The notes under the pieces are model-generated. The model made no database searches and was not told the origin of the DNA. It saw only the letters and a program-made list of their open reading frames with translations. From CAIJZX01 sp043766165 (GTDB lineage Bacteria; Patescibacteriota; Patescibacteriia; SBBC01; CAIJZX01): a stretch of DNA of 24,972 nucleotides. The first letter of the stretch is position 1; every line of letters starts with the position of its first letter. Shown here in pieces: positions 13,302 to 19,507 of this stretch. The translations under genes were made by a program, and so were the position numbers. Location of the stretch: positions 1-24,972 of the forward strand of contig JAYUIJ010000047.1 in assembly GCA_043766165.1 (NCBI GenBank), written 5' to 3'.

Positions 13302-13331
13302 CACAGCGCACGCGAGGGCGCGTACGCTGTG
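13302..13331 (+). repeat. REP-like hairpin, copy 3 (intergenic)
   Basis: Outer arms CACAGCG/CGCTGTG are perfect, followed by the conserved C/A mismatch and an inner stem ACGCG-AGGG-CGCGT. It has the same 30-base architecture as the two copies inside the RAYT gene at 10595 and 10664. The rest of the gene-free interval 13214-13413 shows nothing else that I can identify. Confidence 0.75.
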
Positions 13332-13413
13332 TTGAATAGATCAACAATCCTACAACCGTAATCCTTCAACCTACAACCCGCTCCTTACTTTCTACTTTCT
13401 ACACGTTTACACG

Positions 13414-14934
13414 TCAAGCGAACCCCGGAAAATAATCCGTCTTGATTTGCGCGTTCGGCAACCCTAATGAATGTAAAACCTTTTTGTATGATTCCACCAT
13501 CATTTGCGGACCAGAAATATAAAATGTTCGGGCAGGATAATCCGGAACTTGGCGCTGAATCATGTCGGCGGTAATGTAACCGGTTTCACCGTGCCAATCA
13601 GGCGGCACTTTTTTTGTATCACCCAGCACATAAACCGTCCGTAATCCCAGTTCGGCACCGGCTTGTTCAAAAATATCACTGTAGACAATATCGGCTGTCG
13701 ATTGCACCGCGTAAAACATGGTAATGGTTCGTGATTGTTGTCGATCAAGTAAAAATTTGATCATGCTGCGAAATGGCGTGACGCCAATGCCTCCGGCGAT
13801 AAAGACGAGGGGCTTGTTGATGTCAGCTGGCAGAGTAAAATCACCGTCAAGCTGACCGGCCACAATGGATTGTCCGGGCCGGAGTTGTAGCAAAGATGAT
13901 TTGTAGCTACTCGGCGACTGGTAAAACTTTACGCCCAAATGAACTTCCTTTTCCGTTGGTGAGGAAGCAATCGTGAAGTAACGCCGGAGACCACGCTGAT
14001 CACTTTTGCGATGCGGCATCATCCATTCTAAATACTGACCGGGGCGAAAACGTACTGGCGCATCACTGGCAAACACGAAATCATAAATAGTCGGACTGAG
14101 CTGGACCTTCTTGACCAGACGTAACGTATATCGAACGCGTCTTGCCAGTATAAAGAACACGAAGTTACCAGCCAGGAGCGTCAGTTCCGGCGTTGAATAC
14201 AGCGTACCGATGTGTATTTGCGGCGCGAATAATAAACCGATCAATAATCCATAGGACACCCGTAACTTTTTCGTCGGCGGCATGGTCGACGGCTCAATCA
14301 GCATGATCGTTGCAAAGAAGAATATTGGTGCATGTAAAATAAATAGACGCCAGGTGGTCATTAACGATCCGTGTCGAACAATGGTCAGCACAGTCACCAT
14401 CGCGGCCGCGCCAAACAGAAAAGGCAGCACAACATCCCAACGACGAATTTTCCGAACGATTAGATATCCGCCAATCGCCACAAAGGGCAACATCCATACA
14501 TTCCCCACCCACCAGCTGGCCGAGTGGCTAATCGTCATTGACGTAAGTGCAACTGCAAAGGCAGCCGGATTAAAGATGTGCTGCTTGTGCAAACTTAGAA
14601 TATATTTGGATGTGATAGCCAGAACCGGCGCCCAGACGTAGAACGGAAGATCGGCGCTGGTTCGAATCGGGGTAATAATCAGGGCTAGGATCAAACCAGT
14701 AATGTACGCGGACATACTGTGCGCCGGCGCATTGTAGGCCCAAGCGAAGATACGATTCACTAACCATGATCCATAGATCAAGATTACTGCCGAGTAGATA
14801 ACCGACCAACCACTAAAACCTAACTTGCCCATAAACGCTAAAACCATCCCGACAAATAAATATCCTAACAACACGTACAACAATAAGCGGTACATGGTAA
14901 TGCGATTGAGTAGTTTGTCGATATACGTCATCAT
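13414..14934 (-). CDS. RnfD/NqrB-like membrane domain fused to a ferredoxin-reductase-type flavoprotein
   Basis: A 506-residue fusion. Residues 1-265 hold about eight to ten membrane spans with RnfD/NqrB-like landmarks (HIFNPAAFAVAL at 119-130; EPSTMPPTKKLRVSYG at 214-229). Residues 270-506 are a cytosolic FNR-type module: FAD-binding RRYFTIASS (317-325), pyridine-nucleotide-binding FIAGGIGVTPFRS (378-390), FYISGPQMM (471-479), and an aromatic C-terminal tail. It would take electrons from NAD(P)H through FAD into the membrane. The ATG overlaps the ApbE stop by four bases (ATGA). I do not see the S-G-A-T flavinylation motif here; it is in the small partner encoded at 15680. Cofactors of the membrane domain and ion pumping are unproven. 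Confidence 0.85.
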   Translation of the reverse strand: MMTYIDKLLNRITMYRLLLYVLLGYLFVGMVLAFMGKLGFSGWSVIYSAVILIYGSWLVNRIFAWAYNAPAHSMSAYITGLILALIITPIRTSADLPFYVWAPVLAITSKYILSLHKQHIFNPAAFAVALTSMTISHSASWWVGNVWMLPFVAIGGYLIVRKIRRWDVVLPFLFGAAAMVTVLTIVRHGSLMTTWRLFILHAPIFFFATIMLIEPSTMPPTKKLRVSYGLLIGLLFAPQIHIGTLYSTPELTLLAGNFVFFILARRVRYTLRLVKKVQLSPTIYDFVFASDAPVRFRPGQYLEWMMPHRKSDQRGLRRYFTIASSPTEKEVHLGVKFYQSPSSYKSSLLQLRPGQSIVAGQLDGDFTLPADINKPLVFIAGGIGVTPFRSMIKFLLDRQQSRTITMFYAVQSTADIVYSDIFEQAGAELGLRTVYVLGDTKKVPPDWHGETGYITADMIQRQVPDYPARTFYISGPQMMVESYKKVLHSLGLPNAQIKTDYFPGFA

Positions 14935-15674
14935 TGGCTCACAACATAACGAGTAAAGCCTGAAGTCATTGTAGCAGTTCCCCGATGATCTATCATGTAG
15001 CCCTCAAATCCTGGCAGCGCCTCAATGAACTGTATCCCCGCTTGTCCCATGGCAAACGCGCCGGTCGCGAATCGATCGGCTTCATACACGTTAGGCCCAA
15101 TCACCGTCAAACTTATGATTTCATTAGCCGGTTTATTTGTTTTGGGATTATAAATATGTTCACCACGTACATACGTTCCGGAGGTTGCCATGCCGGCATT
15201 CGATAACTGAATTACTTTTACTATTTCCGCGTGTTGAAAAGGATTACGGATCCCAAAACGCCATAGTTGACCATGATCATTCTTTCCCACCGCCGCAATA
15301 TCACCACCCGCTTCAACAAAATAATTTATTAGCCCAAATCCACCGAGCAGTTTCGCCGCTTCATCAATGGCCCAGCCTTTAACAATCCCGGACGGATCAA
15401 TGTTCCCGTTATGCTCAATATCAAAATAGCCATTCGTTTGCCGTTTCGTTTCTTCCGCTAAACGAAAAATTGTTTGCACATCCCCGTTCGTATCAGCCAG
15501 TTCAATTTCTTTTCGGTTCAATCGCGAAATAATACTCGTTGGTTTATAGGTGCTAAACGTTTCATCAACGTATTGAAAGTAGTCATACACCTGATCAATA
15601 TGTTCCGTAGTAGCTTGACGATCTACAAGCTCGACCGTAATCGGCATGCCCATCAGTGACCGTGTTTGTTTCAT
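14931..15674 (-). CDS. apbE: FAD:protein FMN transferase (ApbE family)
   Basis: A 247-residue ApbE protein that attaches FMN, taken from FAD, to a Thr in a [S/D]-G-A-T motif of a target protein. Family motifs are all present: DPSGIVKGWAID (93-104), EAGGD (121-125), TSGTY (164-168) with HIYNPKTNKPA just after, and ADRFATGAFAMG (199-210). No signal peptide or lipobox is visible, so the enzyme is either cytosolic or exported by other means; many ApbE proteins are periplasmic or lipoproteins. It is shorter than most (about 300 or more) because the N-terminal leader is missing. It lies between its likely substrate (FMN-binding protein, 5 bases upstream) and the membrane reductase (4-base overlap). 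Confidence 0.93.
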   Translation of the reverse strand: MKQTRSLMGMPITVELVDRQATTEHIDQVYDYFQYVDETFSTYKPTSIISRLNRKEIELADTNGDVQTIFRLAEETKRQTNGYFDIEHNGNIDPSGIVKGWAIDEAAKLLGGFGLINYFVEAGGDIAAVGKNDHGQLWRFGIRNPFQHAEIVKVIQLSNAGMATSGTYVRGEHIYNPKTNKPANEIISLTVIGPNVYEADRFATGAFAMGQAGIQFIEALPGFEGYMIDHRGTATMTSGFTRYVVSQ

Positions 15675-15679
15675 GAAGA

Positions 15680-16240
15680 TTAAACTGCGGCTTGAGCTAA
15701 GGCGTCACCAAGCGATTGAATAAATGCTCCGCTACTTGCCGTTGCACCCGAAACACCATTCACGTTCGCGCTTTGGGCTTGAATCGCTTCTTGTTTCAGG
15801 TACGGCATAGCCTGGCTATTGATTTCAATCGAGTTTCCGCGGTCATTCGGATACTGTAAAAAAATAACATTAGTGAGCTTGCCACCGCTGATAACTGCTT
15901 TGACTTGAATGTTGCCATAGAACGCGTCTGCCACCGAGCCAATATATGATCCGTTTTTATATTTACCAGTTTGGACCGGGACAGCCGTATTGACCGGCGC
16001 AGCCAGCTTTGGTAGTGGTGTCGTGACCGTATTCGTATTCCTCGGGGGCGGTGAACTAGACGCAACGTTTGAGTTGTCGAGGCTTGTATTCGTGTTCGTC
16101 GAAGTTGATGGGCTTGAATTGAAGTTCAAATTTACCGGAGCAACTACCTTTCCTTCATCATCATCAAAATGAAAATGTTGTCGGATAATGTATCCGACAA
16201 ACGAGACAACAACTAGACTGGAGAGCAATACTTTTTTCAT
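15680..16240 (-). CDS. Membrane-anchored FMN-binding domain protein with flavinylation motif
   Basis: A 186-residue protein with three parts. The first is an N-terminal anchor (MKKVLLSSLVVVSFVGYIIR). The second is an Asn/Thr/Ser/Pro-rich linker (about 30-88). The third is an FMN_bind domain (PF04205-type, about 92-186) beginning GKYKNGSYIGSVADAFYGNI. The flavinylation motif S-G-A-T is at 164-167 in NGVSGATASSGAF, where the Thr would carry FMN by a phosphoester bond. It is the first gene of a three-gene operon with apbE and the membrane reductase. It probably receives electrons outside the membrane, like the flavoprotein partners in Rnf, Nqr and extracellular electron-transfer systems. The final acceptor is unknown. 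Confidence 0.88.
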   Translation of the reverse strand: MKKVLLSSLVVVSFVGYIIRQHFHFDDDEGKVVAPVNLNFNSSPSTSTNTNTSLDNSNVASSSPPPRNTNTVTTPLPKLAAPVNTAVPVQTGKYKNGSYIGSVADAFYGNIQVKAVISGGKLTNVIFLQYPNDRGNSIEINSQAMPYLKQEAIQAQSANVNGVSGATASSGAFIQSLGDALAQAAV

Positions 16241-16326
16241 GATGATAATTGTGTCGTCGATTACTGAACGTATCCTGAAGATAAACGACCAATGGAATCT
16301 AAGTATACGTCAAACTCGACAACTGT

Positions 16327-16332
16327 TATAGT
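16327..16332 (+). promoter_or_regulatory. -10 box of the M23-like gene, predicted leaderless
   Basis: TATAGT ends 6 bases before ATG 16339. On the opposite strand a TATACT (16300-16305) is a possible -10 for the flavin operon. The 98-base divergent interval shows nothing else clear. Confidence 0.45.
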
Positions 16333-16338
16333 GTGCCT

Positions 16339-17112
16339 ATGTCTATCAAATCCACAGCCTATATCGTGTTTGGCTTAATTATCATTGGTATTGTCGCGAC
16401 CATTATTCGCGGCACACCGTTATCATCAGTAAACAATGCCGCGCCACTAACAACAAACACGAACACTGCCGTTCAAAATGTGAATACTGTGGCGACGACA
16501 AACACCGCTCCTGTTACCCCAACAAATATTCCGGTAGGAACCAATACCACGACACCAGTAAATACAAACACTGTCGTTACGCCACCCGCTCCGACTCCAA
16601 CCGTCGTCCTACCGATCGCCGACTTCTATAATCGAGTCACCAAAAAACCATTCGCTATCTACATCACGCCAAAAACATCTCCCGTCCAACCCGAACGATT
16701 CCAAGGCTACCATTCCGGAGTTGACGCTGAGACAACTACTGCCGAAAAAAGCACCGATATACCCATCTTCGCCATTGCATCCGGGAAAGTGACGTTAGCA
16801 AAATACGTCGGCGGCTACGGTGGCGTTATGATGATTGAAAGTACCGTCGATGGAAAGGTCGTCACTATTCTATACGGTCATCTCCGTCAGTCTTCTTTCA
16901 AGTACAAACTTGGTGCAACCGTGCCGATGGGACAACAAATTGCGGTGTTAGGAAAAGAATACTCAACCGAAACCGACGGCGAACGACAAAATTTTCATCT
17001 GGGCATCCTCAACGGCGCCTCAACAAATGTTAAAGGGTACGTCAGTACAAAAAGCCAGCTCGGCGCCTGGCAAGATCCGGTGGCATGGCTGAAAGCGAAC
17101 GGGGCAAAATAA
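16339..17112 (+). CDS. Anchored M23/LytM-like peptidase-domain protein
   Basis: The start is ATG 16339; a GTG at 16333 is also in frame. The 257-residue product has an N-terminal membrane anchor (about 7-24), an Asn/Thr/Pro-rich linker (about 30-92) and an M23-like beta domain (about 95-250). Zinc-ligand candidates are H125 and D129 in YHSGVDA (H-x3-D) and H220 in NFHLG; YGHLR (179-183) supplies the family's other His. The usual H-x-H ends as N-x-H here, so a catalytic His is replaced and peptidoglycan cleavage may be lost or altered. It would act outside the membrane on the cell wall or as a LytM-type regulator. Confidence 0.82.
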   Translation: MSIKSTAYIVFGLIIIGIVATIIRGTPLSSVNNAAPLTTNTNTAVQNVNTVATTNTAPVTPTNIPVGTNTTTPVNTNTVVTPPAPTPTVVLPIADFYNRVTKKPFAIYITPKTSPVQPERFQGYHSGVDAETTTAEKSTDIPIFAIASGKVTLAKYVGGYGGVMMIESTVDGKVVTILYGHLRQSSFKYKLGATVPMGQQIAVLGKEYSTETDGERQNFHLGILNGASTNVKGYVSTKSQLGAWQDPVAWLKANGAK

Positions 17113-17142
17113 AAAAGCCATCCGTTGAACAGAACGAATGGC
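17106..17142 (-). terminator. Intrinsic terminator of the candidate ncRNA
   Basis: On the minus strand GCCATTCGTT pairs with AACGGATGGC (one T-G pair), followed by TTTTTTATTTT. On the plus strand the same pair would be a C-A mismatch and no T-run follows, so this works in the minus direction. Confidence 0.8.
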
Positions 17143-17371
17143 CTAGAATCCACCATGCTCTTGGCTCGTGGGCGGTTTTCCACGCATTTTCCTAACCGTG
17201 TCCAGCGCACAATACTTCGGGAGGCGCTGTCTTCGACGTGACTATCCTGTTCGAAAGTCAAAGAGAGTGGTTGCAGCTCTCGGTCGTCTCAACGGTGAGT
17301 AACCAATAAGGCAGATTTGGGCTGCCATGCCCCGGGAGTGGGAGGCGAAGTTGGTGGATCCCAAAATGAGC
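17111..17371 (-). ncRNA. Candidate structured non-coding RNA, about 260 nt
   Basis: The 340-base interval between the M23-like gene and the toxin-antitoxin pair has a complete transcription unit on the minus strand: a TTGACA-N17-TAGTGT promoter (17378-17406), a transcript from about 17371, and an intrinsic terminator. No convincing reading frame lies inside. The ends of the transcript are complementary: 17352-17365 and 17142-17155 form a continuous 14-bp helix with G-U pairs, closing the molecule just before the terminator. Internal hairpins include CAGCGC/GCGCTG (17203-17229), CGTGG/CCACG (17167-17184), GGGC/GCCC (17319-17332) and GAGAG/CTCTC (17263-17281). A closed multi-branch shape suggests a stable housekeeping-type RNA such as a divergent 6S RNA, but no family signature was recognised. 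RNase P, tmRNA and SRP landmarks are absent. Confidence 0.6.
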
Positions 17372-17377
17372 TCCGTT

Positions 17378-17406
17378 ACACTACGGGAAGCTGACATACA
17401 TGTCAA
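17378..17406 (-). promoter_or_regulatory. Promoter of the candidate ncRNA
   Basis: On the minus strand TTGACA (17401-17406), a 17-base spacer and TAGTGT (17378-17383). It lies well past the ncRNA's own gene neighbours, with no coding start within 250 bases downstream. Confidence 0.65.
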
Positions 17407-17451
17407 GATAGTTTCTGCATCCTGTATTATTAACGCGCTAACAAGCTGCCC

Positions 17452-17739
17452 TTACTGAATCTGCAATTTCTTCCCTAAGACCGACGCAACTTTTGCCAAG
17501 GTAGCCACGGTCACATTATTCTGTCCACGTTCAAGTCGGGCAATCTGACTTTGTTTCATCCCGGCTTTACGGGCTAAAGCTGCCTGGGTTAAACGATGTT
17601 TTTGACGAACTTCAGCTATGGCAATAGCGATATCAAGGAGAGCTAGTTCTTCTAAATATCGAGCATGATATTCCTTATTACGATGGTACTTGGCGAATGG
17701 GTTGATGCCTCGTTTGGCGCGCTGAGGTGAAATATACAT
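17452..17739 (-). CDS. higA: XRE/HigA-type antitoxin with helix-turn-helix
   Basis: A 95-residue protein. The XRE helix-turn-helix covers about 37-92: VRQKHRLTQAALARKAGMKQ, SQIARLERGQNNVTVATLAK and VASVLGKKLQIQ, with the classic Q-x3-A-x2-[AS]-G pattern. The first 35 residues are a basic N-terminal extension that could bind the toxin. It lies 10 bases after the stop of a RelE/HigB-like toxin gene; toxin-first order is typical of higBA. It should neutralise the toxin and repress the shared promoter. The gene symbol is used in the family sense only. Confidence 0.82.
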   Translation of the reverse strand: MYISPQRAKRGINPFAKYHRNKEYHARYLEELALLDIAIAIAEVRQKHRLTQAALARKAGMKQSQIARLERGQNNVTVATLAKVASVLGKKLQIQ

Positions 17740-17749
17740 AGGTATAAGA

Positions 17750-18109
17750 TTATGTAGCAGGAAGGTATTCTATTATGTTCTTCGTGTTATAAAATTCAAT
17801 ATAGTACGACCCAACTCGGCGTAAGACGCGCCGATCGATCTTCATGGACTTCTTCTGATACCCATCAAGCAAGATAATTCGACCTTCATCAAGACAATAA
17901 TACATTCGATGATTGCCTTTATAAGAACGTAGCGCCCATATTTTATCCTCGATGTATTCAGCAAAGGGATATGGTAATCGAGCCTGGCTAGAAATCAAGC
18001 GTGCCATGATTGTTTCCAGATAACGTCGTTGAAGATCGTTATCTATGGAAACTATATATTCCATGGCTGGACTTCGCCCATTTGATTTGAGAAAGAGATA
18101 GGCTTTCAT
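17750..18109 (-). CDS. higB: RelE/HigB-like toxin (Gp49 family)
   Basis: The start is ATG 18109 (MKAYLFLKSNGRSPAMEYIV); an in-frame extension to 18142 would cross the promoter. The 119-residue product resembles HigB/phage Gp49-like ribosome-dependent mRNA nucleases. It has KIWALRSYKGNHRMYYCLDE (the usual 'LWELR...YRVFY' core) and IILLDGYQKKSMKIDRRVL (the usual 'hGFxKKtxktP' segment with the basic residues that act on RNA). The C terminus (about 100-119, YYIEFYNTKNIIEYLPAT) extends beyond the common core. It is the first gene of a two-gene operon with the antitoxin. A TATAAC box 6 bases before the ATG predicts a leaderless mRNA. Confidence 0.82.
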   Translation of the reverse strand: MKAYLFLKSNGRSPAMEYIVSIDNDLQRRYLETIMARLISSQARLPYPFAEYIEDKIWALRSYKGNHRMYYCLDEGRIILLDGYQKKSMKIDRRVLRRVGSYYIEFYNTKNIIEYLPAT

Positions 18110-18115
18110 AAACAG

Positions 18116-18142
18116 GTTATAACATATATGTACTACTGTCAA
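18116..18142 (-). promoter_or_regulatory. Promoter/operator of the higBA-type operon
   Basis: On the minus strand TTGACA (18137-18142) lies 15 bases upstream of TATAAC (18116-18121), which ends 6 bases before the toxin ATG. Two palindromes, ACATATATGT (18122-18131) and GTTATAAC (18116-18123), overlap the promoter and are candidate antitoxin operators. Confidence 0.5.
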
Positions 18143-18243
18143 CCCAGCACCACAATGGAATCAGGTGCATACGAAGTAAGGGTGAATTTTCACTTTCTCA
18201 TGGTCAGTAAAAAAAATGCGCTACATCCATTGTGGTGCTGGGT
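18142..18243. repeat. 102-base unit bounded by 18-bp perfect inverted repeats
   Basis: ACCCAGCACCACAATGGA (18142-18159) and TCCATTGTGGTGCTGGGT (18226-18243) are exact reverse complements and enclose 66 bases without an ORF. The left arm abuts the toxin promoter and contributes the edge of its -35. The right arm ends at the stop codon of the next gene. This is the size and shape of a small MITE-like element; no flanking target duplication is evident. Confidence 0.65.
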
Positions 18244-18599
18244 CAAATCCGTTCATCCTCTCGCGCATAATCCCCAAACTCAAAACCATCGTAGGTTAAC
18301 CGACCGTCTTGCCGATAGAACCAGAGACTGAACTTCTGGTCTAAGATCATTATCCATCCGTCTTCAGCCTTAGGGCCAAGCGGTTGAATCTCGATCCGCT
18401 TGGCCCATCGAAACAGGTCTTCAGCGCTGTCAGCCAAATTGTCCGGTAAACCTGATGTTTGTGCGACTAGACTAAACGCATCCATTGGGGAAGAACCTAA
18501 CAACGAACGGAACCATTTTGAATCTAAAAGTTGCATAGTAAAAAATGAATCAATACAAAACCGCCGCATTCCTCGACACGGAATGCTAGCCACCGACAT
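18243..18599 (-). CDS. Unrecognised protein, 118 residues
   Basis: No family recognised. The start at ATG 18599 fits a TTGACA-N16-TAGTGT promoter whose -10 ends 10 bases upstream; ATG 18536 (MQLLDSKWFRSLLG) is an alternative. The product is soluble, with an N-terminal helical part and a C-terminal beta part: KRIEIQPLG, GWIMILDQKFSLWFYRQDGR, LTYDGFEFGDYARED. Its stop codon lies within one base of the right arm of the 18-bp inverted repeat, so the element may have replaced the original 3' region. Confidence 0.55.
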   Translation of the reverse strand: MSVASIPCRGMRRFCIDSFFTMQLLDSKWFRSLLGSSPMDAFSLVAQTSGLPDNLADSAEDLFRWAKRIEIQPLGPKAEDGWIMILDQKFSLWFYRQDGRLTYDGFEFGDYAREDERI

Positions 18600-18609
18600 T
18601 TGTACTTCT

Positions 18610-18637
18610 ACACTACACCACTAGAAAAGAATGTCAA
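18610..18637 (-). promoter_or_regulatory. Promoter of the 118-residue gene
   Basis: On the minus strand TTGACA (18632-18637), a 16-base spacer and TAGTGT (18610-18615). The bases in front of TTGACA, GGTGTTGGG, closely match GGTGCTGGG in front of the toxin promoter. Confidence 0.55.
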
Positions 18638-18653
18638 CCCAACACCACCCGCC

Positions 18654-18696
18654 AACAACCGTAGCGGTGGGTCTCAGACCTACCGCTACGGTTGTT
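18654..18696. repeat. Long perfect hairpin in a divergent intergenic region
   Basis: AACAACCGTAGCGGT (18654-18668) and ACCGCTACGGTTGTT (18682-18696) form a 15-bp stem. After one G/T position the helix continues with GGTCT/AGACC around a single-base loop. Only TTTGAC follows, so it is a poor terminator. It could be an insulator, a palindromic repeat or an operator. Confidence 0.6.
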
Positions 18697-18776
18697 TGAC
18701 GAGCTATTTAACCCCTCAGCCCTTTTTCAGTTGGATGTTTTATTGTTCTCACATGCAAAGACATGACCCACATACG

Positions 18777-18795
18777 AGAGGAGGTGATATCTATA
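18777..18795 (+). promoter_or_regulatory. Near-perfect Shine-Dalgarno pointing to an ATA start
   Basis: AGAGGAGGTGAT (18777-18788) matches the anti-Shine-Dalgarno over about 10 bases. The only in-frame near-start codon at normal distance is ATA 18793, eight bases after AGGAGG. GTG 18784 lies inside the site and ATG 18763 lies before it. Translation from ATA gives MQIKNKAVLGGFTALALLIG, a normal signal peptide. Confidence 0.5.
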
Positions 18796-19245
18796 CAGAT
18801 CAAGAATAAAGCAGTGCTCGGCGGATTCACCGCCTTAGCATTACTGATTGGCGGTTTAGGCGGATCGATGATGAAAACTATTGCCGCTAACGCTGCTGAT
18901 ACCTCGACGACAGCTACCACTTCGACCATGCCTGCACCGCACTTCAAAATGCGCGGCGAACATCTAGGCGATATGGCCACGAAGTTCGGGATGACTGAAA
19001 CCGAGTTAAAGAGAGCAATCGACTCCGGCAAACCGATCTACCAAATCGCAGCCGAGCACGGCGTCACGTACGCGAAAGAGCAGGCCGAACGTATGGCCAC
19101 GCTGAAAACGCAACTCGACGACATGGTCAAGGTCAAATACATGACCCAAGCCGAAGCTGACGCGGCATATGACAACGCCAAAGACAGCCCGATGGTTGGT
19201 TTCGAAATGGGCGACGGACCCCATAGTCCAGACATACCAAGCTAA
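18793..19245 (+). CDS. Small secreted helical protein, possible ATA start
   Basis: From ATA 18793 the product is 150 residues: a signal peptide (basic n-region IKNK, hydrophobic LGGFTALALLIGGLGG, cleavage near ANAAD), a short Ser/Thr linker, then an all-helical domain. The domain reads ATKFGMTETELKRAIDSGKP, IYQIAAEHGV, LKTQLDDMVKVKYMTQAEAD. This 'G-M-T-x-x-E-L-K-x-A-x-x-x-G-K' and 'M-T-x-x-x-A-D' pattern resembles DUF2680-like repeats of secreted proteins. Starting at ATG 18763 would put MTHIREEVIS before the signal peptide and bury the Shine-Dalgarno within the gene. The function is unknown. An intrinsic terminator follows. Confidence 0.7.
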   Translation: MQIKNKAVLGGFTALALLIGGLGGSMMKTIAANAADTSTTATTSTMPAPHFKMRGEHLGDMATKFGMTETELKRAIDSGKPIYQIAAEHGVTYAKEQAERMATLKTQLDDMVKVKYMTQAEADAAYDNAKDSPMVGFEMGDGPHSPDIPS

Positions 19246-19271
19246 CCAACTAGCATAGGTATAAAAAAAGA

Positions 19272-19304
19272 CCAGATGCTTATTGAGCAGGCATCTGGTT
19301 TTTT
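19272..19304. terminator. Bidirectional intrinsic terminator
   Basis: CCAGATGC/GCATCTGG stem with an 11-nt loop, followed by TTTTTT and preceded by AAAAAAAG. It separates two converging genes. Confidence 0.85.
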
Positions 19305-19324
19305 GAAGTATACTATCTTTACGG

Positions 19325-19507
19325 TTATCCTTTTCGTTGAGCCAACCGGATATAGATAATCGAAATAATAATTCCAGCGAACGAACTGATGAAACCCGTG
19401 ACAGTGGGATTATTAAAGCGCATACCAATCACGCCCCCCAAAAAACCAGCCACAATAATACTAATGACGAACTGCCACCAACGTATTCTGGAGACAATAT
19501 CAGGCAT
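19325..19507 (-). CDS. Small membrane protein, 60 residues, two spans
   Basis: No family assigned. There are two predicted membrane helices, FVISIIVAGFLGGVIGM (13-29) with small-residue GxxxG-like packing, and TGFISSFAGIIISIIYIRLA (37-56), with a basic C-terminal tail QRKG. A predicted hairpin of this size recalls small envelope stress or holin-like proteins, but that is only a shape comparison. The reading frame ends at the bidirectional terminator. No Shine-Dalgarno is visible before ATG 19507. It is supported by composition and context rather than by homology. Confidence 0.5.
   Translation of the reverse strand: MPDIVSRIRWWQFVISIIVAGFLGGVIGMRFNNPTVTGFISSFAGIIISIIYIRLAQRKG

Noticed and set aside
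16995..17261. An 88-codon minus-strand frame overlapping the candidate ncRNA and the end of the M23-like gene
   Set aside because: It runs through the ncRNA's intrinsic terminator into the antisense of the M23-like gene and has no protein-like features.
17111..17371. Identification of the candidate ncRNA as RNase P RNA, tmRNA or SRP RNA
   Set aside because: I looked for the RNase P GAGGAAAGUC-type core, the tmRNA tRNA-like ends and the SRP GGUCAGG...GGAAGCA loop and found none. 6S RNA stays possible but unproven.
18600..18809. A 69-codon plus-strand frame
   Set aside because: It crosses the 15-bp perfect hairpin and a divergent promoter region and lacks a start context.
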